In this document: piece by piece, positions 1-5,166 of the stretch
How positions within the stretch are numbered: the stretch's first letter is position 1
How the letters are laid out: each line of letters starts with the position of its first letter
Source of the DNA: Chromatiaceae bacterium
Lineage (GTDB): Bacteria; Pseudomonadota; Gammaproteobacteria; Chromatiales; Chromatiaceae
Assembly: GCA_012962365.1 (NCBI GenBank)
Contig: DTXR01000204.1
Span: 1-5,166 of the forward strand
DNA: 5,166 nt
Direction of reading: 5' to 3'
The notes under the pieces: model-generated
Seen by the model: only the letters and a program-made list of their open reading frames with translations
The model's database searches: none
What the model was told of the DNA's origin: nothing
Program-made: the position numbers and the translations under genes

Positions 1-978
1 AGCTTCATCAATACCCGTGCCATTGTCTTTCAGGGAAACAATGGTTTCCCCTTGGCGACCTTTCGAGACATCAAGCACCAGGCTGGGTTGTTGCTTACAC
101 GACTGGATCGCATTGATGCCCAGATTACTCAAGGCTCCCAACAAAGCATCCGCATTGCCCCGAACCAGGACATCGGGCGCCTGGTTGGAGACATACATCT
201 GTCCACCGGTGGCCTGCAGATCGATCTCCAGAAGTTGTTCCATGGCATCGATGACATCTTTCAGCCGGAAGCTGGCCTGGTCTTCAGATTGCCCCCGGAC
301 ATAGGCGAGCATGTTGTTGATCATGTGTTCCATGTGGCGCATTCGTTCCCTTGTCTTGGCAACGAACTGCTGGTGTCTGGCTCTGTCCAGTGACGGATTT
401 TCAAGCTGGGAAAGGTAAAGCAGCACAGAGGCCAGCGGTGTGCGTATCTGGTGCGCCAGTCCGGCAGCCATTTCGCCAAGGGCGGTAAGACGTTGATGCT
501 GATTCAGTAGATCCTGCAAGCGGTGTGCTTCACTCACATCGGTAAGCAACAGTATTTTTCCCTGTCCGCCTTCGAGGGTACTGACCGAAAGACTTACCCA
601 GCGGCCATCATGCAGTTGCAGCTCACGGCTGCCGGAAACAAACCTGGATGCTGCTATCTCCTCCCATGAATGATCGATGATGTCATTTCCCAGCAGCTGA
701 TAGGCACCGGGGTTTACTTCCAGAATTCTGCCTCGATCGTCCAGTACCAGTACGCCTCCAGGCAAGGCCTGCAGAAGCTTTTCGAGGCGCTCAGCCACAC
801 GCTCTTTTTCCGCAAGCTGGTTGAGGGTTTCCATACGCGCCTGGGACAGTTCTTCTGTCAGGCTGGCAACCTGCTGCTGCAGATCACCGTAGGAACTGGC
901 CAACTGCACACTGATCTGGTTGAAGGCCTCAAACGCGCTTTCCAGTTGCTGGGCTGTTGGCTGTGTTGTTTCCGGCAT
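1..978 (-). CDS. fleS: Flagellar two-component sensor histidine kinase FleS/FlrB, 3' end cut by window edge
   Basis: The minus-strand frame is open from an ATG at 976-978 to base 1, giving 326 residues without a stop. It has no membrane segment, so it is probably a cytoplasmic kinase. An N-terminal helical, coiled-coil-like part (about 10-70) leads into a PAS-like domain (about 65-150, with GGVLVLDDRGRILEVNPGA). The dimerization/phosphoacceptor box follows around 168-185, with H176 in AHQIRTPLAS. The N box holds N289 (NLGINAIQ) and the G1 box is DNGTGID at 318-324. The remaining ATP-lid and G2 motifs lie outside. The HQIRTPL form is typical of FleS (Pseudomonas) and FlrB (Vibrio), which phosphorylate the sigma-54 activator FleR/FlrC to turn on late flagellar genes; that gene is expected just beyond base 1. 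The start is supported by AGGG at 986-989, 7 bases upstream, and by a sigma-54 promoter at 1019-1034. The family is confident; the ligand sensed by the PAS domain is unknown. Confidence 0.93.
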   Translation of the reverse strand, partial: MPETTQPTAQQLESAFEAFNQISVQLASSYGDLQQQVASLTEELSQARMETLNQLAEKERVAERLEKLLQALPGGVLVLDDRGRILEVNPGAYQLLGNDIIDHSWEEIAASRFVSGSRELQLHDGRWVSLSVSTLEGGQGKILLLTDVSEAHRLQDLLNQHQRLTALGEMAAGLAHQIRTPLASVLLYLSQLENPSLDRARHQQFVAKTRERMRHMEHMINNMLAYVRGQSEDQASFRLKDVIDAMEQLLEIDLQATGGQMYVSNQAPDVLVRGNADALLGALSNLGINAIQSCKQQPSLVLDVSKGRQGETIVSLKDNGTGIDEA

Positions 979-985
979 GGCTTTT

Positions 986-989
986 CCCT
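986..989 (-). promoter_or_regulatory. Ribosome binding site of fleS
   Basis: On the minus strand AGGG stands 7 bases before the ATG at 976-978. It supports this start, and the predicted transcript leader is then about 30 bases. Confidence 0.6.
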
Positions 990-1018
990 GTATTGCATAG
1001 ACGCTGTTTTAAACAAGT

Positions 1019-1034
1019 AGCAACTTCCGTGCCT
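1019..1034 (-). promoter_or_regulatory. Sigma-54 (RpoN) promoter for fleS
   Basis: The minus strand reads AGGCACGGAAGTTGCT. Against the sigma-54 consensus TGGCACG-N4-TTGCW only the first base differs, and the GG and GC pairs are exactly 10 bases apart. The predicted transcription start is near 1008, about 30 bases before the fleS ATG. The fleSR operon of Pseudomonas is known to depend on RpoN and FleQ, so motif, position and gene agree. No experimental proof is available here. Confidence 0.88.
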
Positions 1035-1093
1035 ATATTTTTTATTCTGTATTAACGATGACTTACAGTATTTATCGATAATCACGACAAGGA

Positions 1094-1147
1094 ATTGACA
1101 CCTCATAAAGCCCTGGGCAATGCGAAAGCCGTCAATAGAACGTCAAT
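1094..1147. promoter_or_regulatory. Candidate FleQ/FlrA-type activator sites upstream of fleS promoter
   Basis: Two copies of CGTCAATA (1130-1137 and 1141-1148) are spaced 11 bases apart, one helical turn, in direct orientation. An ATTGAC copy, the reverse complement of GTCAAT, lies at 1094-1099. The FleQ box described in Pseudomonas is a palindrome of GTCAAT and ATTGAC halves. Here the halves do not form the standard close palindrome. They lie about 86 to 139 bases upstream of the predicted fleS transcription start, a usual distance for a sigma-54 enhancer. The activator is inferred, not shown. Confidence 0.45.
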
Positions 1148-1298
1148 ATACCCATCCTGCTCTTATGGGCTGTTTGTCATACCCCGGATTCTGCTAAAAC
1201 GCCGAATTCAGGCCAATATTTCACTTGCCGGATGGTAGTAAAATGCGTGATAGTCTTTTCCAGCATGGAAAAACCAAACAAATGATATACAGGGTGCC

Positions 1299-1793
1299 AT
1301 GGTGTCTGTTTACGCACTGGAACAACTTATTGCTGAAACTCGCAGGCTGGCTGCGGAATATCGACGCACAACGGGTCAGATGTTGCCGGTAACCGGGGAA
1401 ATCGCCCGCTTTGATGCTGCGCGAGAGTTGAACCTGGAGCTCACCGAACCCCGTATTCCCGGTGTGGATGCAACGGGAAAGGAAGAACATGAGAACCGGC
1501 GTTATCAAATCAAAGGCCGCGTCATCCTCGACGAATCCAAAACCGGCTATCGAATCGGCCAGCTGAACCCCAATGGTGAATGGACCCATGTGGCGCTGGT
1601 ACTGCTGGATGAAAACTTTGAGCCTTTCAAGATATACGAAGCGGATAGAGAGGAGATACTGACCGCCCTGTCCCAGTCTACCGGCAAGCGAAGCAAACGG
1701 GGGGCAATGTCAGTGGCCAAGTTCGAAGCCATCGGAGAGCTGGTCTGGACGCGGGAAACCGGCCTGGAAGACGAGATATGGAGCAATTATTGA
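1299..1793 (+). CDS. DUF6998-like protein of unknown function, possible PD-(D/E)XK-fold relative
   Basis: This 164-residue soluble protein has no signal peptide or membrane segment. From memory its pattern fits the uncharacterized DUF6998 family: an N-terminal helix (LIAETRRLAAEY, about 10-21), a conserved TGEIARFDAAR block (32-42), PGVDATG (54-60), RYQIKGR (68-74), a hydrophobic strand followed by DENFEP (about 98-109), IYEADREEI (112-120) and a C-terminal SVAKFEAIG block (138-146). The order E34, D57, then Q70-x-K72 resembles the active-site layout of PD-(D/E)XK nucleases in the variant where Gln replaces the acidic residue; this is inference and no activity is claimed. The start is supported by AGGG at 1291-1294, 4 bases upstream; a GTG at 1302 would give 7-base spacing and is possible. 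It is convergent with the fliT-like gene (51-base gap) and divergent from fleS, so it is probably its own transcription unit. Nothing in it suggests a flagellar role. It occupies the place where Pseudomonas has fleQ. Confidence 0.85.
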   Translation: MVSVYALEQLIAETRRLAAEYRRTTGQMLPVTGEIARFDAARELNLELTEPRIPGVDATGKEEHENRRYQIKGRVILDESKTGYRIGQLNPNGEWTHVALVLLDENFEPFKIYEADREEILTALSQSTGKRSKRGAMSVAKFEAIGELVWTRETGLEDEIWSNY

Positions 1794-1844
1794 CCCGACG
1801 ACATGGTTAGTCACCGCGTCAGTATTGAGTGTCAGCCGCCCTGG
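1794..1844. other. Short convergent intergenic gap without clear terminator
   Basis: These 51 bases separate the stop codon of the plus-strand gene from the stop codon of the fliT-like gene. A short direct repeat GTCAG is present, but neither strand shows a stable stem followed by a T-run, so transcripts of the two convergent genes may overlap. Confidence 0.5.
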
Positions 1845-2228
1845 CTACTCCAGCACGCCAGGCAAATTGGCCGCTGCGGTGTTTTCAGCATAAGCCGTTA
1901 CCGCCCGCCGGCCCTGCTGGATAGCGCCGATGTCATCACCGACACCACCACGGCTCTGTAGCGCCAGTTCCTCTATTTCGGCGTTTATCTGGATGATCCT
2001 TCGCAATACCCGGGCCGTATCATTCTCTTCTGATGCCACCACGGGTGTTGCAAAGAATTCATCGATCATATGCTTTCGCATCACGCCCGACTGGATGACC
2101 TCCAGCCATTCTCTGGATTCTGCCAGCCGCAGCATTTCCAGGCTGGCATCCAGCAAGGCATCCAGTGCCTGACCCCGCTCAGGGGATATGCCCGATGCGG
2201 TGGGCTGAATTGCACTGGCGGATGTCAT
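1845..2228 (-). CDS. fliT: FliT-like flagellar chaperone
   Basis: The product is 127 residues long, close to the small FliT family, and is predicted to be almost wholly helical. The C-terminal part carries the best signature: RIIQINAEIEELA (about 77-89), then a stretch ending in IQQGRRAVTAY (103-113), similar to the NxEI and GRKAxxAY motifs of FliT-type proteins. FliT family members bind the cap protein FliD, other export substrates and, in enterics, the FlhDC regulator. The Pseudomonas gene in this position was named fleP. The start at 2226-2228 lies only 2 bases beyond the fliS stop, so translation is probably coupled; the Shine-Dalgarno sequence is weak. A longer frame from 2300 would overlap fliS by 70 bases and is less likely. 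The sequence is divergent, so the call rests on position plus the C-terminal motif. Confidence 0.8.
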   Translation of the reverse strand: MTSASAIQPTASGISPERGQALDALLDASLEMLRLAESREWLEVIQSGVMRKHMIDEFFATPVVASEENDTARVLRRIIQINAEIEELALQSRGGVGDDIGAIQQGRRAVTAYAENTAAANLPGVLE

Positions 2229-2230
2229 AA

Positions 2231-2668
2231 TCAGGCACCCGTGGACTTCAGATCTGAATTCCCGGGGCTGGCATGAAGCTCCGCCGGAATTGCCATCCAC
2301 CCTTCCTTTATCTCGTGCAATAAACCGGAAACTTCAGCCAGTATCTCTTCATCACTTTGGATGTTGGCTTCGAGAAGACGCCGCTCCATGTAGTCATACA
2401 GGCTGTCGAGATTAGCTGCAATCTCCCCCCCCAATTCGAGATCCAGGCTGCTGCGCAGGCCGTTGATGATCGATATGGTCTGACCGATGGCTTCTCCTTT
2501 TGCAGCGATGTCCTTCCTTTCGATATGGCCCTTGGCTACGGCAATATTGCTCAGAGCACCGTTGAGTAACATCAATACCAGACGATGTGAGTCTGCACCG
2601 GTAACCCCGGTGTAGGTATCAACCTGGCTGTACTGGTTTGCTGCATTCTGTGTTGCGGGATGGCTCAT
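2231..2668 (-). CDS. fliS: Flagellin export chaperone FliS
   Basis: This 145-residue all-helical protein has the full set of FliS features: NQYSQV near the N terminus (11-16), HRLVLMLLNGAL (28-39), a helix with IGQTISIINGLRSSLD (61-76), GGEIAANLDSLYDYMERRL (80-98), and a final helix with EVSGLLHEIKEGW (112-124). FliS binds the disordered C-terminal end of flagellin in the cytoplasm, prevents premature assembly and helps deliver it to the type III export gate; the matching flagellin C terminus is encoded at 4603 onward. The start at 2666-2668 is chosen because GGAGGA at 2672-2677 lies directly upstream and the residues then begin as in the family. A GTG at 2735-2737 would add 23 unconserved residues. 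It follows fliD by 65 bases. Confidence 0.95.
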   Translation of the reverse strand: MSHPATQNAANQYSQVDTYTGVTGADSHRLVLMLLNGALSNIAVAKGHIERKDIAAKGEAIGQTISIINGLRSSLDLELGGEIAANLDSLYDYMERRLLEANIQSDEEILAEVSGLLHEIKEGWMAIPAELHASPGNSDLKSTGA

Positions 2669-2671
2669 TGT

Positions 2672-2677
2672 TCCTCC
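2672..2677 (-). promoter_or_regulatory. Strong ribosome binding site that fixes the fliS start
   Basis: The minus strand reads GGAGGAACA immediately before the ATG at 2666-2668. This near-perfect Shine-Dalgarno sequence excludes the longer GTG start that overlaps the end of fliD. Confidence 0.8.
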
Positions 2678-2733
2678 GATATTTCCGTAACCGGGCAGAT
2701 CGTTGGCGTCTGGCCGGGGTTCTTTATGGCTTG

Positions 2734-4083
2734 TCACTGACGTTGCGCCCCTGGCAACGATGCCAATTGGGACGTAAGAAAACTGCTTGTACCTTGCAAT
2801 TGTGATACCAGAGAATCCAGTGCAGAAAACTGTCTCAGGTAGCGGGTTTCGATTTGTTCCAGGCGCCGATCCATCGCACTCTGTCGGTCTTCCAGGTCCT
2901 CAATACGTGAATCCAATCCATCGGTACGGGATTCGATGAGTCCTCCCGTGTCCAGCCACTGTCCGGTCAGGGACTCGAAGCGTGTTGCATAACCTGTCTG
3001 CGCATTGGCAAACAGATCCGCGACAGCGGAATACTCCGCGTTCAGCGCATTTTCTAGCTTGCTGGTTTTTACGCTCATGTTGCCATCTTTCTGGATAGTC
3101 AGACCAATCTCGGAAAGATGGTTGTAAACTCCGCCAGTACCGGGATTGTTCATGATGCCCAGCAGGCCTCTTTCTATGCTGAGCAGGGTGCTGTCGGCTT
3201 CCAGCTGCCCGTTTCGCAGGGTCTTGATCGAGCTGCGCAGATCATTGTAGGCATCGGCAAACGCCTGAACGGATTCCTTGGCGGCATCCAAGTCTCTGTC
3301 GATATCCACACGGATATCCGTGCCAGGCTGCGCCTGACGCAGATCCAGGGTAACACCTTGAATGACATCTGAAATCTTGTTGCTGGAGCGCGTGACACTG
3401 TAACCATCCACGCTGATTTCGGCATCCAGGAGCGCCAGATCACCACCAATATCGTTCAGGGTCTGCAAACCAAAACTGGCTGTGCTCAGACTACCGCCAT
3501 AGGAAATGGTCATCGCAGAAGCCGCACCGCTGTCTTCCGACGTCAGAATCAGCTTCTGGTTGCCACCGTTTCCGTTGACCACCGTGGCGCTTACACCCGG
3601 GTTATCCAGGTCGTCGTTGATGAGGTCGCGTATCTGTTCCAGCGTTTGCGCAGACCCCAGGTCGATACTCAGGGTATTGGCAGGGTCCGAACCGATCTGG
3701 ATGGAAATACTGTCGCCGGCTCCTCCACCAAAGGTTGCGGTGCTGGCAAATTCACTGGAGGTCATTTTGTGGTAGGCAGCCAGGCGCTCCACACGAACAT
3801 TATAACTGCCGAGCGGCGCTGTGCTGGCTGCAGACACCTGCAGCACATCTTCGTTGCCGGTGGATGCGGAGAACACCTTGAATGCATCCTGTGAACTAAG
3901 GCCGTCCATCGCCTCCTGAAAGCCGGACAAAGCGCTCTTCAGCTGCCCATAAGCACTCAACTGCGCCTCATACTGGTTCTGACGTCTCTGCAACGCCTCC
4001 ATGGGACGTCGTTCCAGGGCCATGAGCTGGTTCACGATGGAATTCACATCCAATCCTGATCCTACTCCCGGTGCTGTAATCAT
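2734..4083 (-). CDS. fliD: Flagellar filament cap protein FliD (HAP2)
   Basis: The product has 449 residues, a normal length for FliD. The N-terminal FliD_N domain (about 5-103) begins with the hallmark GVGSGLDVNSIVNQLMALERRPM. A variable, Ser/Thr/Gly-rich middle (about 105-215) corresponds to the exposed D2/D3 domains. The FliD_C domain starts near ISVDGYSVTRSSNKISDVIQ (223-242) and ends with a long coiled coil (about 385-440) including LEQIETRYLRQFSALD and SFLTSQLASL. FliD is secreted through the flagellar export channel and forms the pentameric or hexameric cap under which flagellin subunits fold at the filament tip; in some bacteria it also acts as an adhesin. The start at 4081-4083 is supported by GAGG at 4089-4092, 5 bases upstream, and by a sigma-54 promoter whose predicted start point, about 4118, leaves the upstream in-frame ATG at 4117-4119 at or before the first transcribed base. 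Confidence 0.96.
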   Translation of the reverse strand: MITAPGVGSGLDVNSIVNQLMALERRPMEALQRRQNQYEAQLSAYGQLKSALSGFQEAMDGLSSQDAFKVFSASTGNEDVLQVSAASTAPLGSYNVRVERLAAYHKMTSSEFASTATFGGGAGDSISIQIGSDPANTLSIDLGSAQTLEQIRDLINDDLDNPGVSATVVNGNGGNQKLILTSEDSGAASAMTISYGGSLSTASFGLQTLNDIGGDLALLDAEISVDGYSVTRSSNKISDVIQGVTLDLRQAQPGTDIRVDIDRDLDAAKESVQAFADAYNDLRSSIKTLRNGQLEADSTLLSIERGLLGIMNNPGTGGVYNHLSEIGLTIQKDGNMSVKTSKLENALNAEYSAVADLFANAQTGYATRFESLTGQWLDTGGLIESRTDGLDSRIEDLEDRQSAMDRRLEQIETRYLRQFSALDSLVSQLQGTSSFLTSQLASLPGAQRQ

Positions 4084-4128
4084 GATTGCCTCACTGCTTC
4101 CGATGTACGTTTGCTGCAAAACTGAGAA

Positions 4129-4144
4129 AGCAAATTCAATGCCA
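4129..4144 (-). promoter_or_regulatory. Sigma-54 promoter for fliD
   Basis: The minus strand reads TGGCATTGAATTTGCT. It matches the sigma-54 consensus TGGCACG-N4-TTGCW except for two bases of the -24 element, and GG and GC are exactly 10 bases apart. It lies in the 63-base gap just after the flaG stop codon, with a predicted start near 4118 and a leader of about 35 bases to the fliD ATG. It would let fliD-fliS-fliT be transcribed separately from flagellin. Sigma-54 control of fliD is known in Pseudomonas. Confidence 0.85.
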
Positions 4145-4146
4145 AT

Positions 4147-4530
4147 TCAGGTCTGAGTCTTTATTATTGCGCTGTCGTTTTCCTTTACGCCCAGATTACG
4201 CGACAGTGATACAACCTCTTCGGGCGGAATCTGCCGGATGATTTCTTTGGTCTGGGAGTCGAGTACGGTTATTACCGTGCGGCCGCTCTTTTCATCGATG
4301 CTGAATTTCAGTTCGCGCCGGATGGCCTGGACGTATTCATTCAACTTGCCGACAGCTTCTGAAACCTTTTGCTGTGTAACCTTTTCTTCCTTTTCAGGTG
4401 GCAAGGGATTTCCGTTTTCCGGCAACTCCTGGCCTTTTTGTGCTTTTCCAGGTGACTGCACTGACTGAGACTGGCGAGGCATGACAGCGCCCATGAGCGG
4501 TATCACTTTTGATTCTATTTCACTGGCCAT
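4147..4530 (-). CDS. flaG: FlaG family flagellar protein
   Basis: This 127-residue protein ends in a typical FlaG domain: ELPENGNPLP (35-44), a helix KVSEAVGKLNEYVQAIRREL (55-74), then FSIDEKSGRTVITVLDSQT (76-94) and EIIRQIPPEEVV (96-107). The first 34 residues are polar and low in complexity, as is common in the family. FlaG proteins are not essential for filament assembly; loss in several bacteria gives longer filaments, so a role in filament length or stability is usual, but the mechanism is unclear. The gene lies between fliC and fliD as in Pseudomonas and Vibrio. The start at 4528-4530 has only a modest ribosome site (GGA about 7 bases upstream). ATGs at codons 13 and 17 are alternatives that would not affect the domain. 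Confidence 0.92.
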   Translation of the reverse strand: MASEIESKVIPLMGAVMPRQSQSVQSPGKAQKGQELPENGNPLPPEKEEKVTQQKVSEAVGKLNEYVQAIRRELKFSIDEKSGRTVITVLDSQTKEIIRQIPPEEVVSLSRNLGVKENDSAIIKTQT

Positions 4531-4552
4531 TGTCTTGTCCGTTTGTTCCTGA

Positions 4553-4589
4553 ACAGTACCCGGCCTGATCTAACTCGACCGGGCACTGT
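4553..4589 (-). terminator. GC-rich hairpin between fliC and flaG, no U-tract
   Basis: Inverted arms at 4553-4563 and 4579-4589 can form an 11-pair stem with one G-U pair around a 15-base loop, 13 bases after the flagellin stop codon. The minus strand after the stem begins TTCAGGAAC, so the U-run of a classical intrinsic terminator is missing. It could be a partial terminator or a 3' end that protects abundant fliC mRNA while allowing some read-through into flaG. Confidence 0.5.
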
Positions 4590-4602
4590 GATTCACCCAA
4601 GC

Positions 4603-5166
4603 TTAGCGCAACAGTGATAACACGTTCTGTGGTGCAGAATTCGCCTGTGCCAACATTGCAGTGCCAGCCTGCTGCAGGATCTGCACCTTGGTCAGATTGG
4701 CGGTTTCTGCGGCGAAATCGGCATCTTGAATCCGGCTGCGGGAAGCAGACAGATTTTCAGAATAGCTCTGTATGCTGCCAATAACCGCTTCAAAGCGGTT
4801 TTGTACCGCACCAAAGGTGGATCTGGCCGCTGACACACTATCGATGTCTCCGTCCAGTGTAGTCAGTGCAGTCTGGGCAGCGCCTTGTGTGCTGACATCG
4901 ATGGCGGTATATGCCGCCAACCCTGTCATATCCTGTGAAGTGACGGTGATGGTTTCACCATTATCCTGTCCAACCTGGAAGACAGTGGCCGCTGCACCAT
5001 TCAACAGATCCACACCATTGAATTTGGCGCTGTCGACAACACGGGTAATTTCGGCAGTCAGCTGGGTGACTTCCGCCTGCATACCTGTGCGGTCTTCCAC
5101 CGTGCCGTTCGAGGACTGAACGGCCAGTTCACGAATACGCTGCAGATTGTCACCAATCTGGCCCAG
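4603..5166 (-). CDS. fliC: Flagellin, C-terminal 187 residues, 5' end outside window
   Basis: The frame is open from the right edge to a TAA at 4603-4605. It begins with the conserved end of the N-terminal D1 helix ([15 protein letters not shown], residues 8-22 of the visible part), then [26 protein letters not shown] (32-57) and the FQVG strand (63-66). After a very short central part comes the C-terminal D1/D0 region, with [17 protein letters not shown] (118-134), [16 protein letters not shown] (137-152) and the end [18 protein letters not shown] (170-187). This is the secreted filament subunit. Only about 30 residues separate the two conserved halves, so outer domains D2 and D3 are nearly absent; if the missing N-terminal part is of usual size the protein would be roughly 270 residues. 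The C-terminal helix is the binding site for FliS, encoded downstream. The promoter lies outside. Confidence 0.96.
   Translation of the reverse strand: MGQIGDNLQRIRELAVQSSNGTVEDRTGMQAEVTQLTAEITRVVDSAKFNGVDLLNGAAATVFQVGQDNGETITVTSQDMTGLAAYTAIDVSTQGAAQTALTTLDGDIDSVSAARSTFGAVQNRFEAVIGSIQSYSENLSASRSRIQDADFAAETANLTKVQILQQAGTAMLAQANSAPQNVLSLLR

Larger units (their letters stand above)
979..1298. other. Divergent intergenic region between fleS and the plus-strand gene
   Basis: This 320-base stretch holds no convincing gene. The fleS side contains the sigma-54 promoter and the GTCAAT-type half-sites. An AT-rich part (about 1034-1081) includes the perfect palindrome TTATCGATAA at 1072-1081. A small inverted repeat CCCAT/ATGGG (1151-1155 and 1165-1169) has a 9-base loop. 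For the plus-strand gene no strong promoter is visible: TTGTCA at 1174-1179 resembles a -35 box and TAAAAT at 1239-1244 a -10 box, but they do not pair at proper spacing. Confidence 0.6.

Noticed and set aside
52..393. Plus-strand open frames opposite fleS (also 670-1020)
   Set aside because: They are antisense to a clear kinase frame that is open across the whole stretch, and their translations show no recognizable domain.
858..1106. Minus-strand 82-residue frame across the fleS start and promoter
   Set aside because: It runs through the sigma-54 promoter and overlaps the fleS start in another frame; the product has low-quality, basic, Cys/Ser-rich composition typical of a spurious frame.
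2229..2300. Longer FliT-like start at 2300
   Set aside because: It would overlap fliS by 70 bases; the ATG at 2228 directly after the fliS stop gives a normal coupled arrangement.
2669..2737. N-terminal extension of FliS from a GTG overlapping the fliD stop
   Set aside because: The extra 23 residues are not FliS-like, and an excellent GGAGGA ribosome site stands right before the ATG at 2668.
2795..2810. Sigma-54-like GG-N10-GC sequence inside the 3' end of fliD, 127 bases before fliS
   Set aside because: The -24 element matches in only 4 of 7 positions and the bases encode the conserved FliD C terminus, so coding constraint explains them.
3118..3894. Plus-strand open frames opposite fliD, and a minus-strand out-of-frame one at 3174-3449
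   Set aside because: They are shadows of the well-supported fliD frame, with no family resemblance.
4084..4119. FliD start at the upstream ATG (4117-4119)
   Set aside because: It lies at the predicted transcription start of the sigma-54 promoter, and FliD proteins normally begin just before the GVGSGLD motif.
4172..4206. Inverted repeat CTGTCG/CGACAG with a 23-base spacer
   Set aside because: It is only 6 bases per arm, lies inside the conserved flaG coding sequence and has a long loop; chance is likely.
4603..5100. Flagellin as a complete 165-residue gene starting at the GTG at 5100
   Set aside because: The frame continues upstream into the conserved [15 protein letters not shown] motif to the window edge, so the gene is cut and not short.

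Overview
This window is a piece of a polar-type flagellar gene cluster from a Proteobacterium, most likely a gammaproteobacterium outside the Enterobacteriaceae. The reasons are the gene order fliC-flaG-fliD-fliS-fliT, which resembles the Pseudomonas/Vibrio arrangement, a FleS/FlrB-type soluble sensor kinase next to it, and two strong sigma-54 promoters. Base composition is moderate. The species cannot be named from the sequence.

Layout, reading the minus strand from right to left: the 3' part of a flagellin gene (4603-5166), a GC-rich hairpin (4553-4589), flaG (4147-4530), a sigma-54 promoter (4129-4144), the filament cap gene fliD (2734-4083), the flagellin export chaperone gene fliS (2231-2668), and a fliT-like chaperone gene (1845-2228) only 2 bases after fliS. 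A convergent plus-strand gene follows (1299-1793). It encodes a 164-residue protein that looks like the DUF6998 family and carries a possible degenerate PD-(D/E)XK nuclease signature. A 320-base divergent intergenic region (979-1298) separates it from a minus-strand sensor kinase gene (1-978, cut by the window edge). That gene is preceded by a nearly perfect sigma-54 promoter (1019-1034) and, farther upstream, by several copies of the GTCAAT/ATTGAC half-site known from FleQ boxes.

The minus-strand genes work together. FliC is the filament subunit, FliS and FliT keep flagellin and cap protein soluble before export, FliD caps the growing filament, and FlaG affects filament length. FleS with its presumed partner FleR, which would lie beyond position 1, switches on late flagellar genes with sigma-54. 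In Pseudomonas the master regulator fleQ sits between the fliT-like gene and fleS. Here that slot holds the unrelated plus-strand gene, although the fleS promoter still carries FleQ-like half-sites.

No RNA gene, CRISPR array, insertion sequence or clear intrinsic terminator was found. Nothing here amounts to a new multi-gene system. The least ordinary items are the gene in the fleQ slot and the regulatory architecture in front of fleS.
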